Shown: positions 1 to 10,006, counted from the stretch's first letter. The stretch: DNA of 64,000 nt from an uncultured beta proteobacterium (GCA_903828235.1 CAIKLM010000130.1:62001-126000), one strand, 5' to 3'. Program-made: numbers and translations. The notes: generated by a model not told the origin, from the letters alone.

Positions 1-811
<811 letters not shown>

Positions 812-857
812 GAGGGCAGGGACGGGCGGGGGGACGGCGGGGCCCGAGCCGCGGCCT

Positions 858-863
858 CAGAAT
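858..863 (+). promoter_or_regulatory. -10-like hexamer 6 nt before the nif3-family ATG
   Basis: CAGAAT (4 of 6 to TATAAT) ends 6 nt before the ATG at 870, and there is no Shine-Dalgarno sequence in between. If it is used, transcription would begin at or within a base of the start codon, giving a leaderless mRNA. No clear -35 element is visible. Confidence 0.3.
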
Positions 864-869
864 GACCGC

Positions 870-1619
870 ATGACGACGCTCAAGCATCTCGAGGCGCACC
901 TGACGGCGATGCTGCGCCCCGAGGCCTTTAAGGATTATGGGCCGAACGGCCTGCAGGTCGAGGGCCGCGGCGAGGTCCGCCGCGTCGTCTCGGGGGTTAC
1001 CGCGAGCCGGGCCTTCATCGACGCTGCCATCGCCGAGGGCGCCGACGCGCTGTTCGTCCACCACGGCCTGTTCTGGCGCGGCCAGGACGGGCGGCTCACC
1101 GGCTGGCTGGGCGAGCGCGTGCGGCGGCTGATGCGCGCCGACGTGAGCCTCTTCGCCTTCCACCTGCCGCTGGACGCCCACGCCGAGTACGGCAACAACG
1201 CGCAGCTCGGCCGCCGGCTGGGCCTGCTGGCCGACGCGCGCTTCGGCGAGCAGCAGCTGGGCTTCATCGGCCCCGCGGCCGCGCACTCCAGCCTGGCCGC
1301 GCTCGTGGCCGCGGTGCGCGCGGGCCTGGGCCGCGAGCCGCTGGTGGTGGCGGGCGACGGGCGGCCGCTGGCGCGCATCGCCTGGTGCACGGGCGGGGCC
1401 CAGGGCTACTTCGAGGACGCCATCGCCGCCGGCGCCGACGCCTTCGTCACGGGCGAGATCAGCGAGCCGCAGGCCCACCTCGCGCGCGAGACCGGCGTGG
1501 CCTTCGTCGCCGCCGGCCACCACGCCACCGAACGCTTCGGTGCCCCGGCCCTGGCCGCCGCCGCCTGCGCCGAGCTGGGGCTGGAGCACCGCTTCATCGA
1601 CATCGACAACCCGGCATGA
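870..1619 (+). CDS. Nif3/YbgI-family dinuclear metal-centre protein
   Basis: This 249-residue protein matches the Nif3-like (YbgI/DUF34) family, which forms a toroidal hexamer with a dinuclear metal site. The paired-His motif FVHHGLFW (around residues 62-69) and the late GHHATERFG motif (near residue 216) are the family's metal-ligand signatures. Family members have been linked to GTP cyclohydrolase-like and other activities, but the cellular role is not settled. The ATG at 870 was chosen because homology begins there; the same frame is open further upstream but that part has no family similarity. Its stop overlaps the pdxA start as ATGA, indicating translational coupling. It is divergent from the degS-like gene, a common arrangement in Burkholderiales. 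Confidence 0.9.
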   Translation: MTTLKHLEAHLTAMLRPEAFKDYGPNGLQVEGRGEVRRVVSGVTASRAFIDAAIAEGADALFVHHGLFWRGQDGRLTGWLGERVRRLMRADVSLFAFHLPLDAHAEYGNNAQLGRRLGLLADARFGEQQLGFIGPAAAHSSLAALVAAVRAGLGREPLVVAGDGRPLARIAWCTGGAQGYFEDAIAAGADAFVTGEISEPQAHLARETGVAFVAAGHHATERFGAPALAAAACAELGLEHRFIDIDNPA

Positions 1620-2602
1620 AGCCCCTGCTCGTGACCATGGGCGATGCCGCAGGCATCGGCCCCGAGATCGTCGCCCGCGCCTTCCGGAACGGCGAGCTGG
1701 CCGATGCGGTGGTCGTCGGCAGCGTCGACGTGCTGCGCCGCGCGGGCTCGCCGATGACGGCGCGCATCGAGGCGCCGGCCGACCTGGCGGCCGTGCCGCC
1801 CGGCTGCCTGCCCGTGATCGAGCCCGCCGCCCTGCCCGCAGGGCTGGCCGCGCTGCCGTGGGGCGAGGTCAGCGCCGCGGCCGGCGCGGCCGCCGCGCGC
1901 TGCATCGAGGCCGCCGTGGCCCTGGTGCAGCGCGGCGAGGGCGCCGCGATCGTGACCGCGCCCGTCCACAAGGAGGCGCTGGCGGCCGCCGGCCTGCCCT
2001 GGCCCGGCCACACCGAGATGCTGCAGGCCCTGGCGACGCCGGCGGGCGGCACGCCGCCGCCCGTGCGCATGATGCTGGCCAACCCCGAGCTGCGCGTGGT
2101 GCTGGTCACCATCCACGTGGCGCTGCGGCGCGCGCTGGAGCTGCTGGACTTCGAGGCCGTGCTGTCCACGCTGCGCATCGCGCACGCCGCGGCCACGGCC
2201 TGGGGGCAGCCGGCGCCGCGCATCGCCGTGGCGGGCCTGAACCCGCACGCCGGCGAGGGCGGGCTGTTCGGCGACGAGGAGATCCGCTTCATCGGGCCGG
2301 CGGTGCAGGCCGCCCGCGCCGAGGGCATCGACGCGCAGGGCCCGTTTCCGCCCGACACGGTGTTCATGCGCGCGCGCCGCGGCGCCTTCGACCTGGTGGT
2401 GGCGATGACGCACGACCACGGCCTGATCCCCGTGAAGTACCTGGGCGTGGAGGATGGCGTCAACGTGACGCTGGGCCTGCCCTTCGTGCGCACCAGCCCC
2501 GACCACGGCACCGCGTTCGACATCGCCGGACAAGGCCGGGCCGACGCCGCCAGCCTGGTGGCCGCGCTTCGCGCGGCGCGCTTGCTGGCCGCCGGCCGCT
2601 AG
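1616..2602 (+). CDS. pdxA: 4-hydroxythreonine-4-phosphate dehydrogenase PdxA
   Basis: This enzyme catalyses the NAD-dependent oxidation of 4-phosphohydroxy-L-threonine in the DXP-dependent route to pyridoxal phosphate. It has 328 residues, the usual length. The N-terminus has the family motif MGDAAGIGPE. Metal and substrate residues are in place: GHTE around His132, and metal ligands His167 (TIHVAL), His211 (LNPHAGE) and His266 (MTHDHG), near-identical in position to the E. coli enzyme. The start overlaps the stop of the Nif3-family gene (ATGA). It converges with the DUF1631 gene: both stop codons sit in the same CTAG at 2599-2602, leaving no room for a terminator between them. Confidence 0.96.
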   Translation: MKPLLVTMGDAAGIGPEIVARAFRNGELADAVVVGSVDVLRRAGSPMTARIEAPADLAAVPPGCLPVIEPAALPAGLAALPWGEVSAAAGAAAARCIEAAVALVQRGEGAAIVTAPVHKEALAAAGLPWPGHTEMLQALATPAGGTPPPVRMMLANPELRVVLVTIHVALRRALELLDFEAVLSTLRIAHAAATAWGQPAPRIAVAGLNPHAGEGGLFGDEEIRFIGPAVQAARAEGIDAQGPFPPDTVFMRARRGAFDLVVAMTHDHGLIPVKYLGVEDGVNVTLGLPFVRTSPDHGTAFDIAGQGRADAASLVAALRAARLLAAGR

Positions 2603-5037
2603 CGCGCGGCAGGGCCCAGCGTCGCGAGCTGCCGGCGTGCGCGCTCGGTGGCGCGGTCGATCAGCGCGGCCTGCTCGAAGGCGCGGAAGCGCCCGCTCTC
2701 GCACAGTCGCTGCAGCATGCGGAAGGTCAGCGAGATGGTCTTTCGGTGCCGCCCGCCGTGCGTGAAGATGAAGAAGCTGCGGCCGCTGCTCACGTGCGCC
2801 AGGCGCACCTTCTGCCACTGGTCCTGCAGCAGCATCTGGTAGGCGAAGCCGATCTGCACCTCATCGGCCAGTTCGCGGCCCTGCACCGGCTCGGCGGCCT
2901 CGGCGATGCCGGGCAGGCCCGGCGCCATGGGCTGCGCCGAGCCGCCCTGCGCCGCCGCCACCTCGCCGGCGTCGGCCGGGGCGCCGAGGTCGATGTCGAC
3001 CCGGCCCTTCCAGTCGACTGCCTGCTCCGCCACGAGCCCGATGCGCGCCGCATCGTCGGCCGACAGCATGGGCAGCACGATCTCCTCGGTCAGCGGCTTC
3101 AGCGCCGCGGCCGGCGCGGCCTTGATCTCGTCGCGCGAGGGCGTGGGCCGCTCGAGCGCCCCATCGACCTGGCGCGCCAGCAGGTTCAGGTCCAGAGGAC
3201 GGGCGGGCGGGGCCTTCAGCGCCTCGGCGTGCGCGGGCATGAGCTGGCCAAAGAAGGCGCGGCGCTCGGCCTCGGGCCAGGCGATGAGATCCATGCCCTC
3301 GCTGAGCTCCTGCATCAGCTTGGGCAGCTCGGCGAGGAAGGCCTTGCGGTGGGCCGGCGTCGTCTTGGGCTGCACCGACATCGCGAGCTCGCGCGCGGTG
3401 CTGCGGAACCTCCGCACCAGCCGGCCCCCCTCGCCGCCCTCGGGCGCCGGGGCATCGGCCGCGCGCAGCAGCACCTGGCTCCAGGTGCCGGCAATGAAGT
3501 CGCGCACGAAGGCCGGGCCGCTCAGGCTGCGTAGGTCGCTGCTCAGGCGCTCGGCGTACAGCGCGCGCAGCCGCAGCTGGTCCTCCTTCTCGGCCAGCAG
3601 GCGCGCCGCGTCGCCCTGCAGGCCGCGCTGGGCCTGCTCGGCCACGTAGGCCTCCAGCGCCTTGAGCTTCTGCTCGTAGACCTCGAGCTGGTCGAAGTCG
3701 CCATCGACGACCTCGCTGACCAGGGCCTTGACCTTGGCGAGGAAGTCGTGCGCCGAGGCGTCGTCGAAGTCCTCGAAGGCCGCGCCCAGCGAGGCGATGC
3801 GGTTGACGAAGCGCCGCACCGGGTGCTTGCGCGACGAAAAGAAGCTGCTGTCGCCCAGCGCCGCGCGCAGCACCGGCAGCTGCAGCCGGGCGATCAGCCG
3901 CGCCAACTGGGGCGGCAGCTTCGGGTCGGCCAGGATCTGGTCGAACAGGAATCCGATGACGTCGATCACCATGTGATCGAGCGCCCCGCTCGAGGCCTGG
4001 CGAAGCTCGTCGCGGTGCCGGTGGATCAGGTTGGGCAGCAAGGGCGTGCCGCCATCGAAGGCCTCGGGCAAAGGGCCGCCGCCGAACTCGCCGCCGGCGC
4101 CCGTGGAGGGGGCCGGCTCGGTGAGCGCCAGCCGCCGCAGCAGGTGCATCAGCGCCGGATCGACCTGGCCCAGCGGCGTGCCGCCACGCGGGCCCAGGCC
4201 GCCGCTGCGCGTGGACGGCGCGAAAGCCGTTCGCGGCGCGCCGCCACGCACGCTCGTGGGGGGCTCTGGGGATGGGGCGAGGCCAGCCCCGGGGCGGCCG
4301 GCCTCGGCGGGCAAGCCGCCGCGCTGGCTGTCGGGGCCGCCAGCGCCGCCGGGCGGGCTCTGCGTGCCCGGCGCGCCGACGCGGTGGCGCACCTGCAGGG
4401 CCAGCGGCTGCACGCCTGCGCGCCGGAAGTCGGCCACGATGGCGGCGTAGGCCGGGCGCAGCAGCGCCGCCAGCGAGCGCCCCAGCTCGGCCAGCAGCCG
4501 CTTGCGCACCTCGACCTGGTCGGACACCGCTTCCACGCCGCGCACCAGCGCGTGGCCCAGCAGTTCCGGGCGCAGCGGGTTGCGCTCGCGACCGCCCTGG
4601 GTGGCGCCGCCCGCCTCGGCCAGCACGGTGGCGACGTAGCCGTCGAGTTCGCGCAGCTCCCACTCGCAGGCGTACGCCACCTCGAGCGCGAAGCGGTCGG
4701 CGGTGATCTGCGCCTCGACCTCGCGGTCCTCGACCAGGCTCAGGGTGTCCCAAGCGGTGGGCGGGGGTGCGCCGCTGCTGGCGTCCGCCGTGCCCAGGTC
4801 GCGCAGCACGCGCTCGTCCAGGGCCTCGTTGAAGCGCAGCACGAACACCGCGCTGCGCCGGTTGAGTTCGTACTGCGCCGTCAGCAGCGCGTCGCGCTGC
4901 AAGGCCTGCTGCACCGCCAGCGCCGCCAGGCCCAGGCTCTCGACGGAGCGCTCGCTGGCTTCGCGCACCGTCAGCTTCAGCCGCTCGATGGCGACTTCCA
5001 GCGGCGCGGGAAGGCGGTGCAGGGGATTGGGCTTCAT
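2599..5037 (-). CDS. DUF1631-family protein, function unknown
   Basis: This is a large soluble protein of 812 residues with no signal peptide or membrane segment. Its sequence fits the DUF1631 family of beta- and gammaproteobacteria, sometimes misannotated as thymidine phosphorylase. A low-complexity Pro/Gly/Ala-rich stretch near residues 220-285 separates a helical N-terminal part from a longer helical C-terminal part. The best conserved stretch is at the end (VQIGFAYQMLL ... KVRLAHVSSGRSFFIFT ... RMLQRL). No catalytic motif is evident. The start at 5037 begins with MKPNPLHRLP. The gene overlaps the pdxA stop tail-to-tail and lies downstream of mscL on the same strand. Confidence 0.85.
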   Translation of the reverse strand: MKPNPLHRLPAPLEVAIERLKLTVREASERSVESLGLAALAVQQALQRDALLTAQYELNRRSAVFVLRFNEALDERVLRDLGTADASSGAPPPTAWDTLSLVEDREVEAQITADRFALEVAYACEWELRELDGYVATVLAEAGGATQGGRERNPLRPELLGHALVRGVEAVSDQVEVRKRLLAELGRSLAALLRPAYAAIVADFRRAGVQPLALQVRHRVGAPGTQSPPGGAGGPDSQRGGLPAEAGRPGAGLAPSPEPPTSVRGGAPRTAFAPSTRSGGLGPRGGTPLGQVDPALMHLLRRLALTEPAPSTGAGGEFGGGPLPEAFDGGTPLLPNLIHRHRDELRQASSGALDHMVIDVIGFLFDQILADPKLPPQLARLIARLQLPVLRAALGDSSFFSSRKHPVRRFVNRIASLGAAFEDFDDASAHDFLAKVKALVSEVVDGDFDQLEVYEQKLKALEAYVAEQAQRGLQGDAARLLAEKEDQLRLRALYAERLSSDLRSLSGPAFVRDFIAGTWSQVLLRAADAPAPEGGEGGRLVRRFRSTARELAMSVQPKTTPAHRKAFLAELPKLMQELSEGMDLIAWPEAERRAFFGQLMPAHAEALKAPPARPLDLNLLARQVDGALERPTPSRDEIKAAPAAALKPLTEEIVLPMLSADDAARIGLVAEQAVDWKGRVDIDLGAPADAGEVAAAQGGSAQPMAPGLPGIAEAAEPVQGRELADEVQIGFAYQMLLQDQWQKVRLAHVSSGRSFFIFTHGGRHRKTISLTFRMLQRLCESGRFRAFEQAALIDRATERARRQLATLGPAAR

Positions 5038-5172
5038 GGGCGGCGGCAGCCCGGACGGGGCTCTTTGAGTATGCGCCGGGCCCGTTGCGGGGCAGGCCGC
5101 GAATTGACCCCCCGCCGGGCCGTTCTTCCGGCGTCTCGCCCGGCAGGCCCTGCCCGCCCGGTCGCCCTCTGG

Positions 5173-5592
5173 CTAGGGCTTGCGCAGCGCGTCGCGGATC
5201 TCGCGCAGCAGCAGCACGTCTTCCGGGGTGGGTGCGGGCGGGGCGGGCGGCGGCGAGGCCTCGCGCCGCAGGCGGTTCATCTGCTTGACCATCAGGAAGA
5301 TGATGAACGCGAGGATGATGAAGTTCAGCAGGATCGTCAGGAAGTTGCCATAGGCGAACACGGCGCCGGCCTTCTTGGCCTCGACCAGCGTCGTGGCGGT
5401 CTGGCCCGCCAGCGGGATGAAGTAGTTGCTGAAGTCCAGGCCGCCGAAGATCTTGCCGATGACCGGCATGATCAGGTCGCCGACGACCGAATCGACGATC
5501 TTGCCGAAGGCGCCGCCGATGATCACGCCCACGGCGAGGTCCATCACGTTGCCCTTGACCGCGAATTCCTTGAACTCGGAAACGAAGCCCAT
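5173..5592 (-). CDS. mscL: Large-conductance mechanosensitive channel MscL
   Basis: MscL is a homopentameric inner-membrane channel that opens under membrane tension to release solutes during hypo-osmotic shock. The protein has 139 residues, close to the family norm. The N-terminal amphipathic helix ([11 protein letters not shown]) is followed by TM1 with the Gly/Ala-rich pore constriction ([16 protein letters not shown]), a periplasmic loop, TM2 ([17 protein letters not shown]) and a charged C-terminal helix ([14 protein letters not shown]). Of two adjacent ATGs (5595 and 5592) the second is chosen because AGGAG at 5602-5598 sits 5 nt from it and only 2 nt from the first. A longer reading from about 5670 exists but lacks family similarity. 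Confidence 0.95.
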   Translation of the reverse strand: MGFVSEFKEFAVKGNVMDLAVGVIIGGAFGKIVDSVVGDLIMPVIGKIFGGLDFSNYFIPLAGQTATTLVEAKKAGAVFAYGNFLTILLNFIILAFIIFLMVKQMNRLRREASPPPAPPAPTPEDVLLLREIRDALRKP

Positions 5593-5724
5593 CATCGCTC
5601 CTGTTGGTTCTGTGTTGCACGGGTGCGTAGCCCGACGGGCGACCTTAGGCGGGGCGGGGTCGTGCGTCAATCGAGACTGCTCCCTGACGCGGAACCGGCG
5701 TCAGGTCGGCGCAGGTTGCTCGGC

Positions 5725-5730
5725 TAGAAT
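5725..5730 (+). promoter_or_regulatory. Candidate -10 element for petABC
   Basis: TAGAAT (5 of 6 to TATAAT) stands out in GC-rich DNA 53 nt before the petA ATG, in the 191-nt divergent gap between mscL and petA. No good -35 hexamer is seen at 16-18 nt spacing, so this is a plausible but unproven promoter. Confidence 0.35.
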
Positions 5731-5783
5731 CCCGGGTTGACCCGTAGACCCATGGCTCGTCATCGAGCCCCCCGAGGAACAGC

Positions 5784-6404
5784 ATGAGCGGCACCAGCAC
5801 CGAGGCCGTCGCCGGCGGCGACATCGACAAGAGCAAGCGCACCTGGATCGCCATTGCCGGCTGTGCCGGCGCTGTCGGCGGCGTGGCCGTGGCGGTGCCC
5901 TTCGCCAGCACCTTCGCGCCGTCGGAGCGCGCGCGCGCCGCGGGCGCGCCGGTGGAGGTGGACATCTCCACGCTGGAGCCGGGCCAGATGCTTCGCGTGG
6001 AGTGGCGAGGCAAGCCGGTGTGGGTGGTGCGCCGCACGCCCGCCATGCTGGAGTCGCTGAAGAAGACCGACGGCCAGGTCGCCGACCCGCAGTCGGCCCG
6101 CACCCAGTACCCCACGCCCGAGTACGCGCGGAACCAATGGCGCTCCATCAAGCCGGAATTCTTTGTCGGCGTGGGCATCTGCACCCACCTGGGCTGCTCG
6201 CCCAGCGACAAGTTCCAGTCCGGGCCGCAGCCCTCGCTGCCCGACGATTGGACGGGTGGCTTCTTCTGCCCCTGCCACGGCTCTACCTTCGACCTTGCCG
6301 GTCGCGTGTTCCGCAACATGCCCGCCCCCGACAACCTCGAGGTCCCGCCGCACATGTACCTCTCCGACACGCGCCTGCTGGTCGGCGAGGACAAGAAGGC
6401 CTGA
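5784..6404 (+). CDS. petA: Cytochrome bc1 complex, Rieske iron-sulfur subunit
   Basis: This is the Rieske [2Fe-2S] subunit of ubiquinol-cytochrome c reductase, which takes the first electron from ubiquinol at the Qo site. It has 206 residues. A Tat-type N-terminus holds one membrane anchor (about residues 20-42, starting WIAIAGCAGAVGG). The cluster-binding motifs are intact: CTHLGC (Cys133, His135, Cys138) and CPCHGS (Cys162, Cys164, His165). It is the first gene of petABC. Confidence 0.97.
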   Translation: MSGTSTEAVAGGDIDKSKRTWIAIAGCAGAVGGVAVAVPFASTFAPSERARAAGAPVEVDISTLEPGQMLRVEWRGKPVWVVRRTPAMLESLKKTDGQVADPQSARTQYPTPEYARNQWRSIKPEFFVGVGICTHLGCSPSDKFQSGPQPSLPDDWTGGFFCPCHGSTFDLAGRVFRNMPAPDNLEVPPHMYLSDTRLLVGEDKKA

Positions 6405-6470
6405 CGCCCCAGCGGCCAGCGCCCGACACCGCCACGCACTGCAGCAGCAAATCCGAAGTCCGAGGACACG

Positions 6471-7871
6471 ATGGCTGAATTCAAGGAAGCGCCCGCCGGC
6501 GCGCCGATGGGGCAGAAGCTCCTGACCTGGGTCGACAACCGCTTCCCGGCGTCCAAGCTCTACAAGGAGCACCTGTCGGAGTACTACGCCCCGAAGAACT
6601 TCAACTGGATGTACTTCTTCGGCTCGCTGGCGATGCTGGTGCTGGTCATCCAGATCGTCACCGGCATCTTCCTGACGATGCACTACAAGCCCGACGCGAA
6701 CCTGGCCTTCGCCTCGGTCGAGTACATCATGCGCGACGTGCCCTGGGGCTGGCTGGTGCGGTACATGCACTCCACCGGTGCCAGCGCGTTCTTCATCGTC
6801 GTGTACCTGCACATGTTCCGCGGCATGATCTACGGCAGCTACCAGAAGCCGCGCGAACTGATCTGGATCTTCGGCGTCGCCATCTTCCTGTGCCTGATGG
6901 GCGAGGCCTTCATGGGCTACCTGCTGCCCTGGGGCCAGATGAGCTACTGGGGTGCCCAGGTCATCATCAACCTGTTCGCCGCCATCCCCTTCATCGGCAA
7001 CGACCTGTCGATCCTGATCCGCGGCGACTACGTCGTCGGCGACGCCACGCTCAACCGCTTCTTCGCGCTGCACGTGATCGCGCTGCCGCTGGTGATCGTG
7101 GGCCTGGTGGTGGCGCACATCATCGCTCTGCACGAGGTGGGCTCGAACAACCCCGACGGCGTCGAGATCAAGAAGAAGAAAGACGCCAACGGCAAGCCGC
7201 TCGACGGCATCCCGTTCCACCCCTACTACACGGTGCACGACATCCTGGGGGTCTCGGTGTTCCTGCTGATCTTCTCGGCGGTGGTGTTCTTCGCGCCGAC
7301 GATGGGTGGCTTCTTCCTGGAGTTCAACAACTTCATCCCGGCCGACCCGCTGAAGACGCCCGCGCACATCGCGCCGGTGTGGTACTTCACGCCCTACTAC
7401 TCGATGCTGCGCGCGGTGACGACGCCGTTCGTCAACGTGCTGGTGGTGCTGGTGCTGGTGGCCGGCGTCGTGGGCTTCCTGTTTGCCGGGCTCAAGGGCC
7501 CGTGGCGCTTCGCGCCGATGGTGGCGGCCGTCGTCGGTGCCGGCCTGCTGCTGGCCTTCGACCCGAAGTTCTGGGGCGTGGTCGTGATGGGTGCCGCGGT
7601 GCTGATCCTGTTCCCGCTGCCCTGGCTGGACCGCAGCCCGGTCCGCAGCATCCGCTACCGCCCGGGCTGGAACCGGTGGCTGTACGGCGTGTTCGTCATC
7701 AACTTCCTGGTGCTCGGCTACCTCGGCATCCTGCCGCCCACGACCCTCGGCACGCTGGTGTCGCAGGCCGGCACGCTGTTCTACTTCGGCTTCTTCCTGC
7801 TGATGCCGTGGTGGAGCCGCCTGGGCGAGTTCAAGCCCGTGCCCGACCGCGTGGTGTTCCAGCCGCACTGA
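6471..7871 (+). CDS. petB: Cytochrome bc1 complex, cytochrome b subunit
   Basis: This is the membrane core of the bc1 complex, holding hemes bL and bH and the Qo and Qi quinone sites. It has 466 residues, a fused full-length cytochrome b. Heme ligands are visible as His100 and His114 (helix B) and His201 and His216 (helix D); the helix D pair is 15 apart. The Qo-site tetrad is PVWY (residues 302-305, in APVWYFTPYY) rather than the PEWY of mitochondria and alphaproteobacteria. This is a known feature of beta- and gammaproteobacteria. petB lies between petA and petC in the operon. Confidence 0.97.
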   Translation: MAEFKEAPAGAPMGQKLLTWVDNRFPASKLYKEHLSEYYAPKNFNWMYFFGSLAMLVLVIQIVTGIFLTMHYKPDANLAFASVEYIMRDVPWGWLVRYMHSTGASAFFIVVYLHMFRGMIYGSYQKPRELIWIFGVAIFLCLMGEAFMGYLLPWGQMSYWGAQVIINLFAAIPFIGNDLSILIRGDYVVGDATLNRFFALHVIALPLVIVGLVVAHIIALHEVGSNNPDGVEIKKKKDANGKPLDGIPFHPYYTVHDILGVSVFLLIFSAVVFFAPTMGGFFLEFNNFIPADPLKTPAHIAPVWYFTPYYSMLRAVTTPFVNVLVVLVLVAGVVGFLFAGLKGPWRFAPMVAAVVGAGLLLAFDPKFWGVVVMGAAVLILFPLPWLDRSPVRSIRYRPGWNRWLYGVFVINFLVLGYLGILPPTTLGTLVSQAGTLFYFGFFLLMPWWSRLGEFKPVPDRVVFQPH

Positions 7872-7891
7872 CCCGATCCGAGTTCCCCATC

Positions 7892-8671
7892 ATGAAGCGA
7901 CTCCTCCTCGTCCTGCTCGCCGCGCTCACGTGGTCCGGTGCTGCCGTGGCCGCCAGCGCGGGCCTGGTGCCCTGGGACCGGTTCGACACCAAGCGCGTCA
8001 CCGACATGGCCGCGCTGCAGCGCGGCGCGCAGCTGTTCGCGAACTACTGCCTGAACTGCCACTCGGCCGGCTTCATGCGCTACAACCGGCTGCGCGACAT
8101 CGGCCTGAGCGACCAGCAGATCAAGGACAACTTCATCTTCACCGGCGTGAAGGTCGGTGACCTGATGACGATCTCGATGACGCCGGCCGACGCGAAGGAT
8201 TGGTTCGGCGCGGCGCCGCCCGACCTGACGCTGATCGCGCGCTCGCGCGCCGGCTTCGGCCAGGGTGCCAACAGCGGCGCCGACTACATCTACACCTTCC
8301 TGCGCACCTACTACCGCGACGAGACCAAGGCCACCGGCTGGAACAACGCCGCGTTCCCGAACGTCGGCATGCCCTTCCCGCTGTGGGAACTGCAGGGCCA
8401 GCAGCGCGCGGTGTTCGCGACCCAGCCCGACCCGCACAACGCCGGCAAGTCGACCGAGGTCTTCAAGGGCTTCGAGATGGTCAAGCCTGGCTCGATGACC
8501 GAGGTCCAGTACAAGGAGGCGGCCGCCGACCTGACGGCCTTCCTGTTCTGGATGGCCGAGCCGGTCGCCACCAACCGCGTGCGCATCGGCGTGTGGGTCA
8601 TGCTGTTCCTGGCGGTGTTCATCGTCATCGCCTGGCGCCTGAACGCGGCCTACTGGAAGGACATCAAGTAA
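7892..8671 (+). CDS. petC: Cytochrome bc1 complex, cytochrome c1 subunit
   Basis: Cytochrome c1 passes electrons from the Rieske centre to periplasmic cytochrome c. The protein has 259 residues with a cleavable signal peptide (MKRLLLVLLAALTWSGAAVA). Its heme-attachment motif is CLNCH (Cys53, Cys56, His57), the likely axial methionine is Met160 (FPNVGMPFPLW), and a C-terminal anchor follows (VWVMLFLAVFIVIAW). The start at 7892 was chosen because the signal peptide begins there, 20 nt after the petB stop. A strong intrinsic terminator follows at 8708-8748 and closes the petABC unit. Confidence 0.97.
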   Translation: MKRLLLVLLAALTWSGAAVAASAGLVPWDRFDTKRVTDMAALQRGAQLFANYCLNCHSAGFMRYNRLRDIGLSDQQIKDNFIFTGVKVGDLMTISMTPADAKDWFGAAPPDLTLIARSRAGFGQGANSGADYIYTFLRTYYRDETKATGWNNAAFPNVGMPFPLWELQGQQRAVFATQPDPHNAGKSTEVFKGFEMVKPGSMTEVQYKEAAADLTAFLFWMAEPVATNRVRIGVWVMLFLAVFIVIAWRLNAAYWKDIK

Positions 8672-8707
8672 CCACGACCGGCCCTGCGCGACGCGCGGGG
8701 CTGCAGG

Positions 8708-8748
8708 CGCAGTGGGGGCACCCGGGCACCCACTGCGTCTTGCTTTTT
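8708..8748 (+). terminator. Rho-independent terminator after petABC
   Basis: The arms CGCAGTGGGGGC (8708-8719) and GCACCCACTGCG (8726-8737) pair over 12 positions with one mismatch, around a 6-nt loop. TCTTGC and then five T residues follow, to 8748. This is the clearest intrinsic terminator in the window. It separates petABC from sspA. Confidence 0.85.
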
Positions 8749-8828
8749 CCCGCGGCGCCCGGCGCGCCCCGGCGGCTGCCGCGATCCGGCGCACAATCCC
8801 GACAGAAGACGACGAAAGGCCTCCCGCC

Positions 8829-9440
8829 ATGATGGTGCTCTACTCCGGAACCACCTGCCCCTACTCGCACCGCTGCCGCTTCGTGCTGTTCGAGAAGGGC
8901 ATGGACTTCGAGATCCGCGACGTCGACATCTTCGCCAAGCCCGAGGACATCGCGCTGATGAACCCGTACAACGAGGTGCCCATCCTGGTGGAGCGCGACC
9001 TCATCCTGTACGAGAGCCACATCATCAACGAGTACATCGACGAGCGCTTCCCGCACCCGCAGTTGATGCCCGGCGACCCGGTGGCGCGTGCCCGCGTGCG
9101 GCTGTTCCTCTTCAACTTCGAGAAGGAACTGTTCAGCAACGTCAACCTGCTCGAAGGCCGTGGCGTCAAGGCCACCGAGAAGCAGCTTGAGAAGGCGCGC
9201 GAGCAGATCCGCGACCGCCTGACGCAGCTCGCGCCCATCTTCCTGAAGAACAAGTACATGCTGGGCGACGACTTCAGCATGCTCGACGTGGCCATCGCGC
9301 CGCTGCTGTGGCGCCTGGACTACTACGGCATCGACCTCAGCAAGAACGCCGTGCCGCTGCTGAAGTACGCCGAGCGCATCTTCTCGCGGCCCGCCTACAT
9401 CGAGGCGCTGACGCCCTCGGAGAAGGTGATGCGCAAGTGA
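8829..9440 (+). CDS. sspA: Stringent starvation protein A (GST-fold)
   Basis: SspA is a glutathione S-transferase-fold protein that binds RNA polymerase and helps cells survive starvation and acid stress. It has 203 residues. The N-terminal thioredoxin-like domain (about 1-80) starts VLYSGTTCPYSHRCRF and contains NPYNEVPILVERD and the YESHIINEYI motif. The C-terminal all-helical GST domain runs from about residue 90. The ATG at 8829 is one codon before a second ATG. A GAAAGG Shine-Dalgarno-like stretch lies upstream. It pairs with sspB 33 nt downstream, a classic sspAB arrangement, and follows petABC as in many beta- and gammaproteobacteria. Confidence 0.93.
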   Translation: MMVLYSGTTCPYSHRCRFVLFEKGMDFEIRDVDIFAKPEDIALMNPYNEVPILVERDLILYESHIINEYIDERFPHPQLMPGDPVARARVRLFLFNFEKELFSNVNLLEGRGVKATEKQLEKAREQIRDRLTQLAPIFLKNKYMLGDDFSMLDVAIAPLLWRLDYYGIDLSKNAVPLLKYAERIFSRPAYIEALTPSEKVMRK

Positions 9441-9473
9441 AGGCGCGCCGTCGCTGAACCGCCCCTCGAGACG

Positions 9474-9971
9474 ATGGCCGGCCCCACCGACAACCCGGGC
9501 AGTTCCACGCGACCGTACCTGGTGCGGGCGCTGCACGACTGGTGCACGGACAACGGCTTCACGCCCTACATCGCGGTGCACGTGGGCCCGGCGGTGCAGG
9601 TGCCGATGGAGTACGTGAAGAACAACGAGATCGTGCTCAACGTCAGCTTCGAGGCGACCTCGAACCTGCGGCTGGGCAACGACTTCATCGAGTTCAAGGC
9701 GCGCTTCGGCGGCGTCACCCGCGAGATCGTGGTGCCCGTGGAGCACGTGGTGGCGATCTACGCGCGCGAGAACGGCCAGGGCATGGCCTTTCCCATGCCC
9801 CCGGCAGCGGGCGCCGCCACGCCGCCCGAGCCCGCCGAGCCGGCCCAGGCCGAGCCGGCGCGCGGCCTGCGGCTGGCCAGTTCCGAGCCCGCGGCCGACG
9901 AGTCCGACGAGCCCCCGCCTCCGCCCCCGGGCACCGAGCCCCCGAGGCCGGCGCTCAAGCGCATCAAGTGA
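9474..9971 (+). CDS. sspB: ClpXP adaptor SspB
   Basis: SspB tethers ssrA-tagged and other substrates to ClpXP for degradation. The 165-residue protein has the conserved substrate-binding core (about 1-110: PYLVRALHDWCTDNGFTPYI, FGGVTREIVVPVEHVVAIYARENGQGM). A disordered Pro/Ala/Glu-rich linker follows. It ends in RPALKRIK, which matches the ClpX-binding XB peptide at the end of E. coli SspB. Adaptor function should therefore be intact at both ends. It is downstream of sspA on the same strand. Confidence 0.95.
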   Translation: MAGPTDNPGSSTRPYLVRALHDWCTDNGFTPYIAVHVGPAVQVPMEYVKNNEIVLNVSFEATSNLRLGNDFIEFKARFGGVTREIVVPVEHVVAIYARENGQGMAFPMPPAAGAATPPEPAEPAQAEPARGLRLASSEPAADESDEPPPPPPGTEPPRPALKRIK

Positions 9972-10000
9972 ATCCGGGCGGCCGACCGTGTCGCCGCACC

Positions 10001-10006
10001 TAGAAT
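10001..10006 (+). promoter_or_regulatory. Candidate -10 element for tRNA-Thr
   Basis: TAGAAT lies 20 nt before the first base of the mature tRNA, a normal distance for a tRNA promoter -10. The -35 region is not recognisable. Confidence 0.4.

Noticed and set aside
1406-2818. Long minus-strand frame opposite pdxA
   Set aside because: Composition typical of an antisense shadow; PdxA on the plus strand has complete metal ligands.
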